This document shows, one piece after another, positions 1 through 7,686 of a stretch of DNA of 46,329 nucleotides (the stretch's first letter is position 1; each line of letters starts with the position of its first letter). The stretch covers positions 1 through 46,329 of the forward strand of contig JAFYDQ010000003.1 in assembly GCA_017544705.1 (NCBI GenBank), read 5' to 3'. The translations under genes and the position numbers were made by a program. The notes below the pieces were generated by a model. The model made no database searches. It was not told the origin of the DNA and saw nothing but the letters and a program-made list of their open reading frames with translations. Origin of the DNA: Lachnospiraceae bacterium. GTDB lineage: Bacteria > Bacillota > Clostridia > Lachnospirales > Lachnospiraceae.

Positions 1-38
1 TCATAGGAAACCTTATGAAATTTCGCAATCCTGCGCAT
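1..38 (-). CDS. Start of a gene running off the window, possibly dUTP diphosphatase
   Basis: Only the first twelve codons (MRRIAKFHKVSY) are inside the window. The ATG at 38-36 follows a purine-rich AAGGGG about seven bases upstream, so it is a credible translation start, and it lies 24 bases after the nrdG stop on the same strand. From memory, this opening resembles the N-terminus of clostridial trimeric dUTP diphosphatases, which carry a short extension of this kind before the dUTPase fold. A dUTPase would fit beside the anaerobic ribonucleotide reductase genes, since it makes dUMP and keeps uracil out of DNA. With so few residues the identification is a guess; that a coding start exists here is more secure. 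Confidence 0.4.
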   Translation of the reverse strand, partial: MRRIAKFHKVSY

Positions 39-62
39 TGTTTTTCCCCTTTGTATTTAATA

Positions 63-623
63 TCAGCACCCGCAGCATGCAGGCTTAAGAATCTGCTCGG
101 CGCATCCCGCCGCATCATAATAATCACTGCAGTGAAGCACGGGTACGGTGGTATCCGCGGATGCAAGCGTTTTCTTTACGTCAATGACTCTCTGGTTGGA
201 GGAGCCCTTCCATTGCAGTTTCACGTCTCTGAGCGCCTCTACATATTCGCCGTCTACGACGACATCTGCCTTTGCGATGACCGGATAGTCACAGATATCC
301 TCCCACATACTGCCCGTGTAGATCCAGATCGTTTTATCCGGATATTTTTCCCTGATTTCATCGACCAGTTCCCTGACACCGGCCAGGTTGGCGGGATGAA
401 GCGGATCTCCTCCGCTGAAAGTGATGCCCGATATGTAGGAAAGTTCCAATTGTTCAAAGATCTCTTCCCTGGCGGCATCGTCAAATAAAAGTCCGCCCTC
501 CGGATCCCATGTCAGCGGATTCTGACAGCCTTTGCAGCAGTGGGAACAGCCCGACAGCCACAGCACCACCCGAAGACCGTCACCGTTGAGCATGTCGGCC
601 TTGGTTATGTCATGGTATCTCAT
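63..623 (-). CDS. nrdG: Anaerobic ribonucleoside-triphosphate reductase activating protein
   Basis: Radical SAM activase of 186 residues, the usual length for NrdG. It cleaves S-adenosylmethionine at a [4Fe-4S] cluster and places the glycyl radical on NrdD. The cluster ligands are visible as Cx3Cx2C at C26, C30 and C33, within SGCSHCCKGC, followed by the SAM-binding GGDP motif in TFSGGDPLHP. An unusual Cys-rich tail (CCGC) ends the protein. The start lies two bases after the nrdD stop and only a weak GGAAGAG precedes it about 12 bases upstream, so translation is probably coupled to nrdD. Gene order nrdD-nrdG is the standard class III arrangement. Identification is firm. Confidence 0.96.
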   Translation of the reverse strand: MRYHDITKADMLNGDGLRVVLWLSGCSHCCKGCQNPLTWDPEGGLLFDDAAREEIFEQLELSYISGITFSGGDPLHPANLAGVRELVDEIREKYPDKTIWIYTGSMWEDICDYPVIAKADVVVDGEYVEALRDVKLQWKGSSNQRVIDVKKTLASADTTVPVLHCSDYYDAAGCAEQILKPACCGC

Positions 624-625
624 GG

Positions 626-2800
626 CTACATGCTCTTCCTTTCTGCGATCTCAGCCATCTTGGCCTCATTCAGTCTGGTGTCTCCGTGTACTCTGGAATA
701 GGAAAGATATCCGTTCATCCTGTCGATCTTGGTAAGGTTCCTGCTACCGCACTTCGGGCAGACATCCATTTCCAGCTCCTGGTGTCCGCAGTCATCACAG
801 TAGGCAAGCGACATATTGACGCCCTCATAGAAGCCCATATCCATTGCTCTGCGGATCAGTGTCTTGATCGCTTCCAGGTTATAATCGATCGGATATTTTA
901 CATACTGGATCTTGCCGCCGTTACACAGTTCCCAGAATCTTCCCTCCAGATCCTGCTTCTCGATCGGTGTGATGTCCTCCGTGACATGGCAGTGGAAACT
1001 GTTCGAAACATACTCTCTGTCGGAAACACCCTCAATGATCCCGTATTTGGAACGGAACTGTTTCACCTGCAGACCGCACAGGCTCTCGGCCGGCGTTCCG
1101 TAGATCGCATACAGGTGTCCGTCTTCTTCCTTATACTGTGCGATCTTCTTATTAATATACTCAAGTACCTCCAGGGCAAATGCCCCGTCTTCCACAAGCG
1201 ACTTTCCGTTGTAGAGTTCCTGCAGTTCGTTAAACGCAGTGATCCCGAAAGATGCCGTCGCATACTTCAATAACGGTTTGATCTTATCCGTCAGCTTCAG
1301 GTGCCCCTGATAGAAACCGCCCTCGCAATAGGCAAGCGGATTGGTGGATGCGCGCATTTCCCCGAGATATGCATAAGTTCTCTTATGCAGCCCGCGGATC
1401 AGTTCCAGATAATAATCCAGCACCTGATAGAAGTCCCTGCTCTCATGGCGTGCTTTGGCCAGGATCATCGGTAAATGCAGGGAAACGGCACCGATATTGA
1501 ACCTGCCGACAAATACCGGCACGTCATCGTCATCCGCGGGATGCATGCCGCCCCGTTCATACCAGGGGGATAAAAACGCACGGCAGCCCATCGGCGAAAT
1601 GATCTTGCCGTATCGCTTATACATGCTTGCCACATAACCTTTTCCGGTTAAGCTCAGCCAATCGGGATACATGGATTTGGACGAGCAGAGTACACCTGCC
1701 TCAAACACATCCTCCAGTTCCTTTCCGGGACCGTGCAGATTCTCATCATAAAGGAATACGATCTTCGGGAAGAGGACCGGTTTCTTGCATTCCGCCTTCC
1801 CCTGTCCTTTACGTCTGACATTCAGAAGCTGGATCGTTGCCATTTTCTCAAACCGGCTTGTTCCCGTTCCTGCCGTCACGGTAATAAACGGATAATCTCC
1901 ACGGGAACTTGCAACGGTATTGAATTTATATTCCCAGCCCTGGAAACCCTGTTCGAAATCCCGTTCCAGATCTTTGATCGTTTCCTCTTCCGCACGCTCT
2001 TCCGGAATACCGAGCGCCAGATATTTTTCTTTATAGTGCTTGTAGGATTTCTCCGCATACGGTTTCAGGATCGTTTCCACACTTGGAATCGTAAATCCGC
2101 CGTACTGCTGTGATGCTGCGGAAAGCACGATATCTCCGATCACATCGAATGCCACATCCAGGCTTTTGGGTTCGTTGTACCAGATATTTCCCATCTCGAA
2201 GCCGCCGGTCAGAACGGTTGCCACATCAAACAGACAGCAGTTCATCGTGTCGCGTCTTGCCGACATATCATGCACATAGATATAGCCGTCGCGGCATGCC
2301 TGGATTTCTTCCGTAGTCATGAAGAATTTCTGATAAAGTTCCTTGTTCAGCTGATTGAAGATCAGGGAACGTTTCGTGGATACAAGCGCGGAATCCGTGT
2401 TGGAATTCTCCTTGTCCCCGATGTACATGATGGACTGGGATTTCTTATAGACATCATCCAGCATTCGTACAAAATCCTGCTTGTAATTGCGGTAATCACG
2501 GTAACTCTTTGCCACGATCGGCTTGATGTCTTCAAGAACGGATTCCACGATATTGTGCATGATCGGAATGGGCAGTTCTTCCACATTCAGTTCGTTGACC
2601 TTATCCACAACCCCCTGGCAGATCAGTTCCTTCTCATGCGGCGTAAACTCCGTCAGTGCCCGGTATGCGCTCTTTCCGACCGCATCGATCACTTTCTGTA
2701 TGTTAAACGCCTCAAGCGTGCCATCCTTTTTGACCATTTTGACCGGCTGATCCGGCTGAAATCTTACCGAATAGTCTTCATTCATCACATTTGCTTCCAT
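626..2800 (-). CDS. nrdD: Anaerobic (class III) ribonucleoside-triphosphate reductase
   Basis: Oxygen-sensitive glycyl radical enzyme of 724 residues that reduces ribonucleoside triphosphates to deoxy forms for DNA synthesis under anaerobiosis. An ATP-cone allosteric domain occupies roughly residues 15-105, followed by the catalytic barrel. Near the C-terminus a zinc site is formed by C668, C671, C681 and C684, and the radical glycine is G697 in RMNGYLS. The ATG at 2800 has GAGGAG seven bases upstream; a second ATG five codons in is less well placed. The first 23 bases of the gene overlap the 3' end of the WYL regulator, so the two are co-transcribed and probably translationally coupled. nrdG follows after two bases. 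Confidence 0.97.
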   Translation of the reverse strand: MEANVMNEDYSVRFQPDQPVKMVKKDGTLEAFNIQKVIDAVGKSAYRALTEFTPHEKELICQGVVDKVNELNVEELPIPIMHNIVESVLEDIKPIVAKSYRDYRNYKQDFVRMLDDVYKKSQSIMYIGDKENSNTDSALVSTKRSLIFNQLNKELYQKFFMTTEEIQACRDGYIYVHDMSARRDTMNCCLFDVATVLTGGFEMGNIWYNEPKSLDVAFDVIGDIVLSAASQQYGGFTIPSVETILKPYAEKSYKHYKEKYLALGIPEERAEEETIKDLERDFEQGFQGWEYKFNTVASSRGDYPFITVTAGTGTSRFEKMATIQLLNVRRKGQGKAECKKPVLFPKIVFLYDENLHGPGKELEDVFEAGVLCSSKSMYPDWLSLTGKGYVASMYKRYGKIISPMGCRAFLSPWYERGGMHPADDDDVPVFVGRFNIGAVSLHLPMILAKARHESRDFYQVLDYYLELIRGLHKRTYAYLGEMRASTNPLAYCEGGFYQGHLKLTDKIKPLLKYATASFGITAFNELQELYNGKSLVEDGAFALEVLEYINKKIAQYKEEDGHLYAIYGTPAESLCGLQVKQFRSKYGIIEGVSDREYVSNSFHCHVTEDITPIEKQDLEGRFWELCNGGKIQYVKYPIDYNLEAIKTLIRRAMDMGFYEGVNMSLAYCDDCGHQELEMDVCPKCGSRNLTKIDRMNGYLSYSRVHGDTRLNEAKMAEIAERKSM

Positions 2801-3782
2801 AACTGTTCTCCTCTGTAATCGATTTCAGATGCGCCAGATATGCATCCGCCACTTCCGATGGCGAAACGATCGTAAAATCACGTCCGAGCGCACACATCCA
2901 TCCGAAAAACTGCGGACTCACAGCCACCCGTGTTCTGACAACACAGTGGTTAGGACCGTCCGCGCGTATCCCGATATCTTTTCCGAAACGATCGATCATG
3001 ATCCCGATGCGGTTTATGGGACATCTGATCGAAACATCCTGTAATTTCCCGTCAAACATGCCAAACATCCGTCTGGAATAGGAAGCCGGATCGATCACGA
3101 TCTCCGGGTTATGCGCATTTTCGTCAAGTACCGTGATGTTTTTCATTTTATCCACGCGAAAATGCTTACAGATCGAGGCTTCATCATCCCACGCGACCAG
3201 ATAATAGTTCTCATCATCCCAGATCAGCGCCTTGGGACTCATCCTGTACAGCGCGCCGTCCCGCCTGACAACAAGACGTTTGCTCGCATTCCACTCCATA
3301 TACTGAAAAGAGATCATCTTACCGTTCTGCAGGGCGGAATGGATCGCATCAATATGATACAGGACCTGTTCGTTCACGGTCTTGTTCCGGTTGGCAACAT
3401 AAACCTGTCGGTTTAGCTGTGCGGCATCGTATTTCGTGGTCAGCGCGGAAAGCTTTCCGATCAGCGTACGGCTTCTCTTCTCCGAGATGAACTTGGAAGC
3501 AGATACCGCATCCACCAGCAGTTTCAGCTCTGCGAGTTCAAAATCACGATCCCCGATATAGTATTTCTGGTTCTTGCGTCCCCCGCATTTGACGATATCC
3601 AGCCCGTAAACGGAGAGTTCCTCAAGATCCGAATAAATACTCTTACGCTCCGCCTCGATCCCATACTGCATCAGCGCATCGATCATTTGCTGTGTAGACA
3701 TCGGATGCCCTTCATCGGTCCGGTTTTCCAATATATCCTTCAACCGCAACAGTTTCAGTTTTTGGTTCGCCGACTTTGCCAT
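2778..3782 (-). CDS. WYL-domain transcriptional regulator (HTH-WYL)
   Basis: A 334-residue protein with an N-terminal helix-turn-helix of the DeoR/HTH_11 kind (about residues 8-60, with RKSIYSDLEEL as part of the recognition region) and a WYL sensory domain in the middle and C-terminal part (YYLVAWDDE near residue 195, RVDKMKNI). WYL domains bind nucleic acid or nucleotide ligands in characterised members. The gene overlaps nrdD by 23 bases, so it is the first gene of the nrdDG transcription unit and a candidate regulator of deoxynucleotide supply; that role is inference from position. The ATG at 3782 has no ribosome binding site, only an AT-rich segment with TATGCT or TATATT 11 or 6 bases before it, which hints at a leaderless or very short leader. 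Confidence 0.88.
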   Translation of the reverse strand: MAKSANQKLKLLRLKDILENRTDEGHPMSTQQMIDALMQYGIEAERKSIYSDLEELSVYGLDIVKCGGRKNQKYYIGDRDFELAELKLLVDAVSASKFISEKRSRTLIGKLSALTTKYDAAQLNRQVYVANRNKTVNEQVLYHIDAIHSALQNGKMISFQYMEWNASKRLVVRRDGALYRMSPKALIWDDENYYLVAWDDEASICKHFRVDKMKNITVLDENAHNPEIVIDPASYSRRMFGMFDGKLQDVSIRCPINRIGIMIDRFGKDIGIRADGPNHCVVRTRVAVSPQFFGWMCALGRDFTIVSPSEVADAYLAHLKSITEENSYGSKCDE

Positions 3783-3824
3783 ACATTAAATATAGCATAT
3801 TTTTGTTTTGAAACATACAAGATA

Positions 3825-3853
3825 TTGATATTTTTTTCCGAATTCGCTAAACT
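3825..3853 (+). promoter_or_regulatory. Promoter of the AP2/HNH-like gene (leaderless geometry)
   Basis: TTGATA at 3825-3830, a 17-base spacer, and TAAACT at 3848-3853. Only six bases separate the -10 box from the ATG at 3860, so transcription should begin at or next to the start codon. No ribosome binding site at usable spacing is present (GAAG sits two bases from the ATG). The divergent WYL gene starts 77 bases away; its own promoter is less clear. Confidence 0.5.
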
Positions 3854-3859
3854 GAAGAC

Positions 3860-4633
3860 ATGGCAAAGGCAGGCGTATATCCGGCACGGAAAAAAAACGG
3901 CGAACCCTACTATCGCAGTTCATTTACCTTTCGCGGCAGGCATATCAGCCTGGGAAGTTTTGGCAGGGAAGTTGCCGCACATGAGGCATACCGTGATGCT
4001 CTGCGGATCAGTAAGTCATCCGACAGCATTTCGGACTATAACGAACGTGCATATACGCTCTCCTTTGAAAAATTCGTCTCGATCATCAATTTCCGGGACA
4101 ACGATGTTTATTTTTCCAACCCGATCTATCTGCGCAAACGCTATTTCGAGTATTATTTTTCCAAAACGGAGTATTACAAATTCGATATCGACGATCTCTT
4201 CTATTATGCGGAGCATAAGATCGTAAGACGCGGAAATCATCTGTTTGTTGCGGATTACGGCATGCAGGTCAATCTGCTGAACCGCTATGGGATCAAAAGC
4301 CATGCCGTGGCAGGACGTGATTACCGCTTCATCAATCAGGATGCAACCGATTTCCGCTATGAAAATATCGAGGTGATCAACCCTTATTACGGTGTCAGCC
4401 GGACAACAAAGAAGGGGAAAACCGTTTATAAGGCATCGATTCTGGTAAACGGTACCTGTGTGATCGGTTATTTCGATACGCCGGAGATTGCCGCCATCGC
4501 ATACAACAAAGCGGCCGACCGGCTGATGAAAACGGGAAAGCGGCAATATCGTCAGAATTATGTGGAATCCCTCTCGGCCAAAGAATATGCCGACCTTTAT
4601 GCCCGGATCCGGCTGCCGGTACGTTTTCAATAA
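3860..4633 (+). CDS. AP2-domain protein derived from an HNH homing-endonuclease architecture
   Basis: A 257-residue, Tyr-rich basic protein. Residues about 5-50 look like one AP2/integrase-type DNA-binding unit (YRSSFTFRGRHISLGSF, then AHEAYRDALRI). Residues 177-222 are a clearer second AP2 unit (YKASILVNGTCVIGYFDT, EIAAIAYNKAADRLMKTG). Between them, residues 145-174 line up with the HNH region that precedes AP2 in phage-type homing nucleases, ending in DFRYENIEVIN, but the usual central His-Asn catalytic pair reads FINQD. I infer a DNA-binding protein that kept the fold and lost cleavage. It stands alone, divergent from the WYL gene and ended by a strong terminator. Function unknown; a transcription factor is the likeliest role. 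Confidence 0.7.
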   Translation: MAKAGVYPARKKNGEPYYRSSFTFRGRHISLGSFGREVAAHEAYRDALRISKSSDSISDYNERAYTLSFEKFVSIINFRDNDVYFSNPIYLRKRYFEYYFSKTEYYKFDIDDLFYYAEHKIVRRGNHLFVADYGMQVNLLNRYGIKSHAVAGRDYRFINQDATDFRYENIEVINPYYGVSRTTKKGKTVYKASILVNGTCVIGYFDTPEIAAIAYNKAADRLMKTGKRQYRQNYVESLSAKEYADLYARIRLPVRFQ

Positions 4634-4650
4634 GTTTTCATTGACATGAA

Positions 4651-4680
4651 AAAACCTCTGAAGGATTCTTCAGAGGTTTT
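4651..4680. terminator. Bidirectional intrinsic terminator
   Basis: A perfect 13-base-pair hairpin (4651-4663 with 4668-4680, loop GATT) with four A on one flank and TTTT on the other, between the convergent ends of the AP2-like gene (stop 4633) and the SleB-like gene (stop 4693). It can end transcription from both sides. Confidence 0.9.
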
Positions 4681-4692
4681 ATTTGTTGTTCA

Positions 4693-5340
4693 TTATTTAT
4701 AGAAGGAATGGTTTCCGTATCTGAACAGGAACTCGTAATCACCCCATCTGGTAGCGGCACTCTTCTGGAAATAAAGGGCACCCTCCGAATGATCTTCACC
4801 GCTCAGTGCACGGATCACTGCCTCCTTGGCCGTATCCGTGGGTTCCATGCTGTAGAAAGCACCTGTTTCAACCGGATCAAACTGTCCGGGCGATAGGATG
4901 ACTTCCGAAACCGAATTCGGGAACTTATCCGATGCAACACGGTTCATGACTACGTTTGCAATCAGCATCTGGCCTTCCACGTCCTCGGAATTCGCTTCCG
5001 AAGTAACGATCCTGCAGAGCATCTCATAATCTTCCATGGATACGGGAAGTTCATGATTCTCATTCACGGTGATCACTTCCAGTGTACGGTCCGCATTGAC
5101 ATCTGTCTGATCCCCACCTTCGGAAAGCTTTGTGCTGATATTATATACTTCCGGATCTGCGGCTTCTTTTTCAGCCGCATTTACGTTATTGCTCTGTGCG
5201 AAAAAATCTGTATGAAAGGGCTCAAGGTAAAAACTGGCACTTAAGATAATTGCACCCACAAGTACGCCGATCACCCATAAATGGGTATCTTTTGACACGA
5301 CTGAGAGGAAATCACGTGCCCGGCTGAACTTCGATTTCAT
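4693..5340 (-). CDS. Membrane-anchored SleB-type cell wall hydrolase
   Basis: A 215-residue protein with an N-terminal membrane segment (about residues 20-39) and a C-terminal hydrolase_2 (SleB/CwlJ) domain from about residue 102 to the end. SleB-family domains are lytic transglycosylases or related peptidoglycan hydrolases; the probable catalytic glutamate is E115 in VTSEANSED, followed by the conserved ANVVMNRV segment and a YFQKSAATRW block. The single N-terminal anchor places the domain outside the cell. The ATG has AAGGAG five bases upstream. Unlike spore SleB there is no peptidoglycan-binding domain, so a vegetative cell-wall or sporulation role is equally possible. Confidence 0.88.
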   Translation of the reverse strand: MKSKFSRARDFLSVVSKDTHLWVIGVLVGAIILSASFYLEPFHTDFFAQSNNVNAAEKEAADPEVYNISTKLSEGGDQTDVNADRTLEVITVNENHELPVSMEDYEMLCRIVTSEANSEDVEGQMLIANVVMNRVASDKFPNSVSEVILSPGQFDPVETGAFYSMEPTDTAKEAVIRALSGEDHSEGALYFQKSAATRWGDYEFLFRYGNHSFYK

Positions 5341-5401
5341 ATAATCTCCTTCCTCCCGGCAAATGTGCCCCCCAACATTTGACGAGATTATCGCATTAGA
5401 G

Positions 5402-5429
5402 ATTATAGCATATAGAAAACTTTTTTCAA
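5402..5429 (-). promoter_or_regulatory. Promoter of the SleB-like hydrolase gene
   Basis: On the minus strand TTGAAA (5429-5424), 16-base spacer, TATAAT (5407-5402). The leader of about 55 bases carries a small hairpin at 5360-5381 (CAAATGT paired with ACATTTG) shortly before the ribosome binding site. The rest of the 134-base gap holds only an A/T-rich tract at 5450-5474 that could be a weak terminator for the upstream gene. Confidence 0.75.
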
Positions 5430-5474
5430 GCGTTTTTTACGAATTTAATAAAAAAATATTACCAAAATATTACG

Positions 5475-6647
5475 CTAGTGTTGTTCATAATTCACAAAAG
5501 AAAGATCCAGGTCGATCGGGGCGTTGATCCCTGATACATTTCCCGCGTTCTGGCAGCCCCACATCGTAAATACATAGGGGTAATCCGTGAAATACGGATA
5601 GCCGTCTTTCTTTTCTCCCGCATCCGTGACCCAGACATCATAGGCCGTCAGATCTTCCATGTTCAGTTTCGCGATCAGGTCCGCTTTTGCAGCGTGCAGC
5701 ATGGGTTTCATGCCAAAGCTTCTCACCTGGTCACAAAATGCCTGCACGATCTTCGTCCGTTCCGCATTGGAAAGCTTAGCCATGCGGCCACCTGCCGACA
5801 GGTCCGGCAGGGAGATTACGACGGGATAAGCCGCACCGACGGATGTAGCGGACGCGATGGCATAATTAGCTTCCTCAACCGCTTCTTCCGCAGTGATCGC
5901 GGCAGAGTCCACATACACGCCCGTATAGATGCCCGCTTCCTTTGCCTGCGCAGCCAGTGTGCTGAATGAAGTATCCACTGCCACCGCACCGTTTTCACCA
6001 TCCCGGCTGATCGATCTTAACATGACATGACCTATGCCTGCATCCTTCAGCGCCTGCATATCCACCGATCCGCTCGCATCATTGAGTGTCGCACCGGATA
6101 CGGCTTTGGTGCGGTTATCATCATACGTGAGCAGACCTTTGTCGTTCTCTTTGACAAACGTTGCGGAATAAGTGGATTTGGGAATATCCAGGATTTCATA
6201 CCAGGTCTTTTGTCCGTTTGCATCCGTGATCGCAACGTGAGTTCCGTCATTCGGATTGCCTTCCTCCCACTTGGTATCCGATGATGATTCACCCTCTTCT
6301 TCCCTGATGCGGTCGGGTCTCGGCCCCTGTTCGGTAAACACAGCGGGTTTCCCCTCGCTGTTATCCCGCTCGGCTTCTGCCGGCTCATCCGATGCATCGC
6401 CCTGAAACATATCCCAGAAATCAAAGTCCTTTGAAGTCCGGTTGCTCTTTCCGATCTCCAGTTCCTCTTCGTCTGTGGTGGTAAGCGATTCGTCCTGTTT
6501 GACGGTTTTCGTACTGTTGCGTGATTTGGTGTTCTGATAGAGAACAAGCAAAAATAAAAGAAAAACAAGGCTTGCCGCCAAAATGGCCGTAACCACTGTT
6601 TTTCTCACATTCTTGTCTTCCCCTGTCTCGTCATAAAATCCGGACAT
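5475..6647 (-). CDS. Membrane-anchored GH25-like protein lacking the catalytic motif
   Basis: A 390-residue protein. The start chosen is ATG 6647 because GGGAGA lies five bases upstream; an in-frame TTG 24 bases earlier has no such site. One membrane segment (about residues 16-38) is followed by a long acidic, Ser/Thr-rich linker (about 40-180) and a C-terminal domain (about 182-390). That domain has the pattern of GH25 lysozymes: SGSVDMQALKDAGIGHVMLR, AKEAGIYTGVYVDS, and an ending like WGCQNAGNVSGINAPIDLDL. However, where GH25 enzymes have the DxE catalytic pair, this protein reads PVVISLPDL (about 275-283), and the opening GIDVS-type aspartate is also changed. It is probably a binding or pseudo-enzyme domain in the cell wall. 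Confidence 0.7.
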   Translation of the reverse strand: MSGFYDETGEDKNVRKTVVTAILAASLVFLLFLLVLYQNTKSRNSTKTVKQDESLTTTDEEELEIGKSNRTSKDFDFWDMFQGDASDEPAEAERDNSEGKPAVFTEQGPRPDRIREEEGESSSDTKWEEGNPNDGTHVAITDANGQKTWYEILDIPKSTYSATFVKENDKGLLTYDDNRTKAVSGATLNDASGSVDMQALKDAGIGHVMLRSISRDGENGAVAVDTSFSTLAAQAKEAGIYTGVYVDSAAITAEEAVEEANYAIASATSVGAAYPVVISLPDLSAGGRMAKLSNAERTKIVQAFCDQVRSFGMKPMLHAAKADLIAKLNMEDLTAYDVWVTDAGEKKDGYPYFTDYPYVFTMWGCQNAGNVSGINAPIDLDLSFVNYEQH

Positions 6648-6662
6648 GATCGTCTCCCGCCT

Positions 6663-6692
6663 TTGACACAAAACATCTGATTATGCTAATAT
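6663..6692 (+). promoter_or_regulatory. apbE promoter, leaderless geometry
   Basis: TTGACA at 6663-6668, an 18-base spacer, and TAATAT at 6687-6692. Seven bases later comes the ATG at 6700, where transcription should start. An earlier in-frame ATG at 6691 overlaps the -10 box itself and so cannot be on this transcript. No ribosome binding site precedes either ATG. Confidence 0.72.
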
Positions 6693-6699
6693 GCCATTT

Positions 6700-7686
6700 A
6701 TGAAATGCCGGCTTCAAAAAGCGGCCCTGTGCCTTATCATTGCTGCCCTTTTCCTGTCTTTTTCAGGCTGTCTGAGACAGCCCGTTCCATATACAAGATC
6801 GGGCTTTTATCTGGATACCCTGGTAAACATCACGGTTTACGATACCGACAGCGATCATGCCGCCGGGATCCTGGATCAGGCCATGGAACGCTGCATGTAT
6901 TATGACCGGCTTTTCAGTATTTCCGATCCGGAAAGCGATATCTATAAGCTGAATCATGCAAACAATGCCGCCGTCACCGTATCGGACGAAACCTATACCC
7001 TCCTGCAGCTTTCCATGCGTTATGCGGAAGAATCCGGCGGTCTTTTTGACATCACCGTGCAGCCGCTTTATGCGCTTTGGGATTTTCAGGCCCCGGAACA
7101 TGAAACGCTTCCGGATGAGGCCGCGATCAAGTCTGCCTTAACCTGCGTTAATCAGGAAAATATCGAATTCCCGGATGACCATTCCGTACGTCTTAAAAAC
7201 CATGCACAGATCAATCCCGGTGCGATCGCAAAAGGCTATATCGCCGATATGCTCAAAGAAGACCTGCTGCGTCAGGGTGTTTCCTCGGCACTGATCAATC
7301 TGGGCGGGAACATTCAAACGATCGGCAGCAAACCTGACGGATCCGATTATCAGATCGGTCTGCAAAAGCCGTTTGAGGATAACGGGGAAATGATCTCCCA
7401 AGTATCCGTTTCAGATAAATCCGTTGTAACAAGCGGTATCTATCAACGCTGCTTCACCTATGACGGAAAGATCTATCATCATATCCTGAATCCTGAGAAC
7501 GGCTATCCTGCAGAAACCGACCTAAATGCCGCCGTGGTCATTGCTTCATCCTCCGTCGATGCGGATGCATACAGTACGATCTGCATGCTGCTCGGACACG
7601 ATAAGGCTTGTGATTTTATCAAAAAGCATCCCGAGGTTTCCGCCGTACTGATCGATAAGAACAATCAGATTACTACAGTTCCGTAA
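6700..7686 (+). CDS. apbE: FAD:protein FMN transferase (lipoprotein)
   Basis: A 328-residue ApbE-family protein that transfers FMN from FAD to a threonine in extracytoplasmic flavoprotein domains. A lipoprotein signal peptide ends in LSFSGC (Cys about 24), so it is anchored outside the membrane. Family signatures are present: SGGLFDITVQPLYALW, the INPGAIAKGYIAD block, the ALINLGGNIQTIG segment and the metal-binding DADAYSTICMLLG near the C-terminus. Its targets are probably RnfG and RnfD, encoded next door on the opposite strand. The final 14 bases overlap the end of rnfB. I start the gene at 6700, at the predicted transcription start; the upstream ATG would add three residues only. Confidence 0.93.
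   Translation: MKCRLQKAALCLIIAALFLSFSGCLRQPVPYTRSGFYLDTLVNITVYDTDSDHAAGILDQAMERCMYYDRLFSISDPESDIYKLNHANNAAVTVSDETYTLLQLSMRYAEESGGLFDITVQPLYALWDFQAPEHETLPDEAAIKSALTCVNQENIEFPDDHSVRLKNHAQINPGAIAKGYIADMLKEDLLRQGVSSALINLGGNIQTIGSKPDGSDYQIGLQKPFEDNGEMISQVSVSDKSVVTSGIYQRCFTYDGKIYHHILNPENGYPAETDLNAAVVIASSSVDADAYSTICMLLGHDKACDFIKKHPEVSAVLIDKNNQITTVP

Noticed and set aside
686-1273. Open frame of 195 codons on the plus strand
   Set aside because: It lies wholly opposite nrdD, has no ribosome binding site and no family pattern; it is a shadow of the nrdD codons.
5450-5474. Terminator after the GH25-like gene
   Set aside because: Only A/T pairs form and the stem is short; not strong enough to list as a feature.
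6648-6671. Longer start (TTG) for the GH25-like gene
   Set aside because: ATG 6647 has a well-placed GGGAGA; the TTG has none and its extra residues are not conserved-looking.
6691-6699. Upstream ATG of apbE at 6691
   Set aside because: It overlaps the -10 box TAATAT, so a transcript from this promoter cannot contain it.
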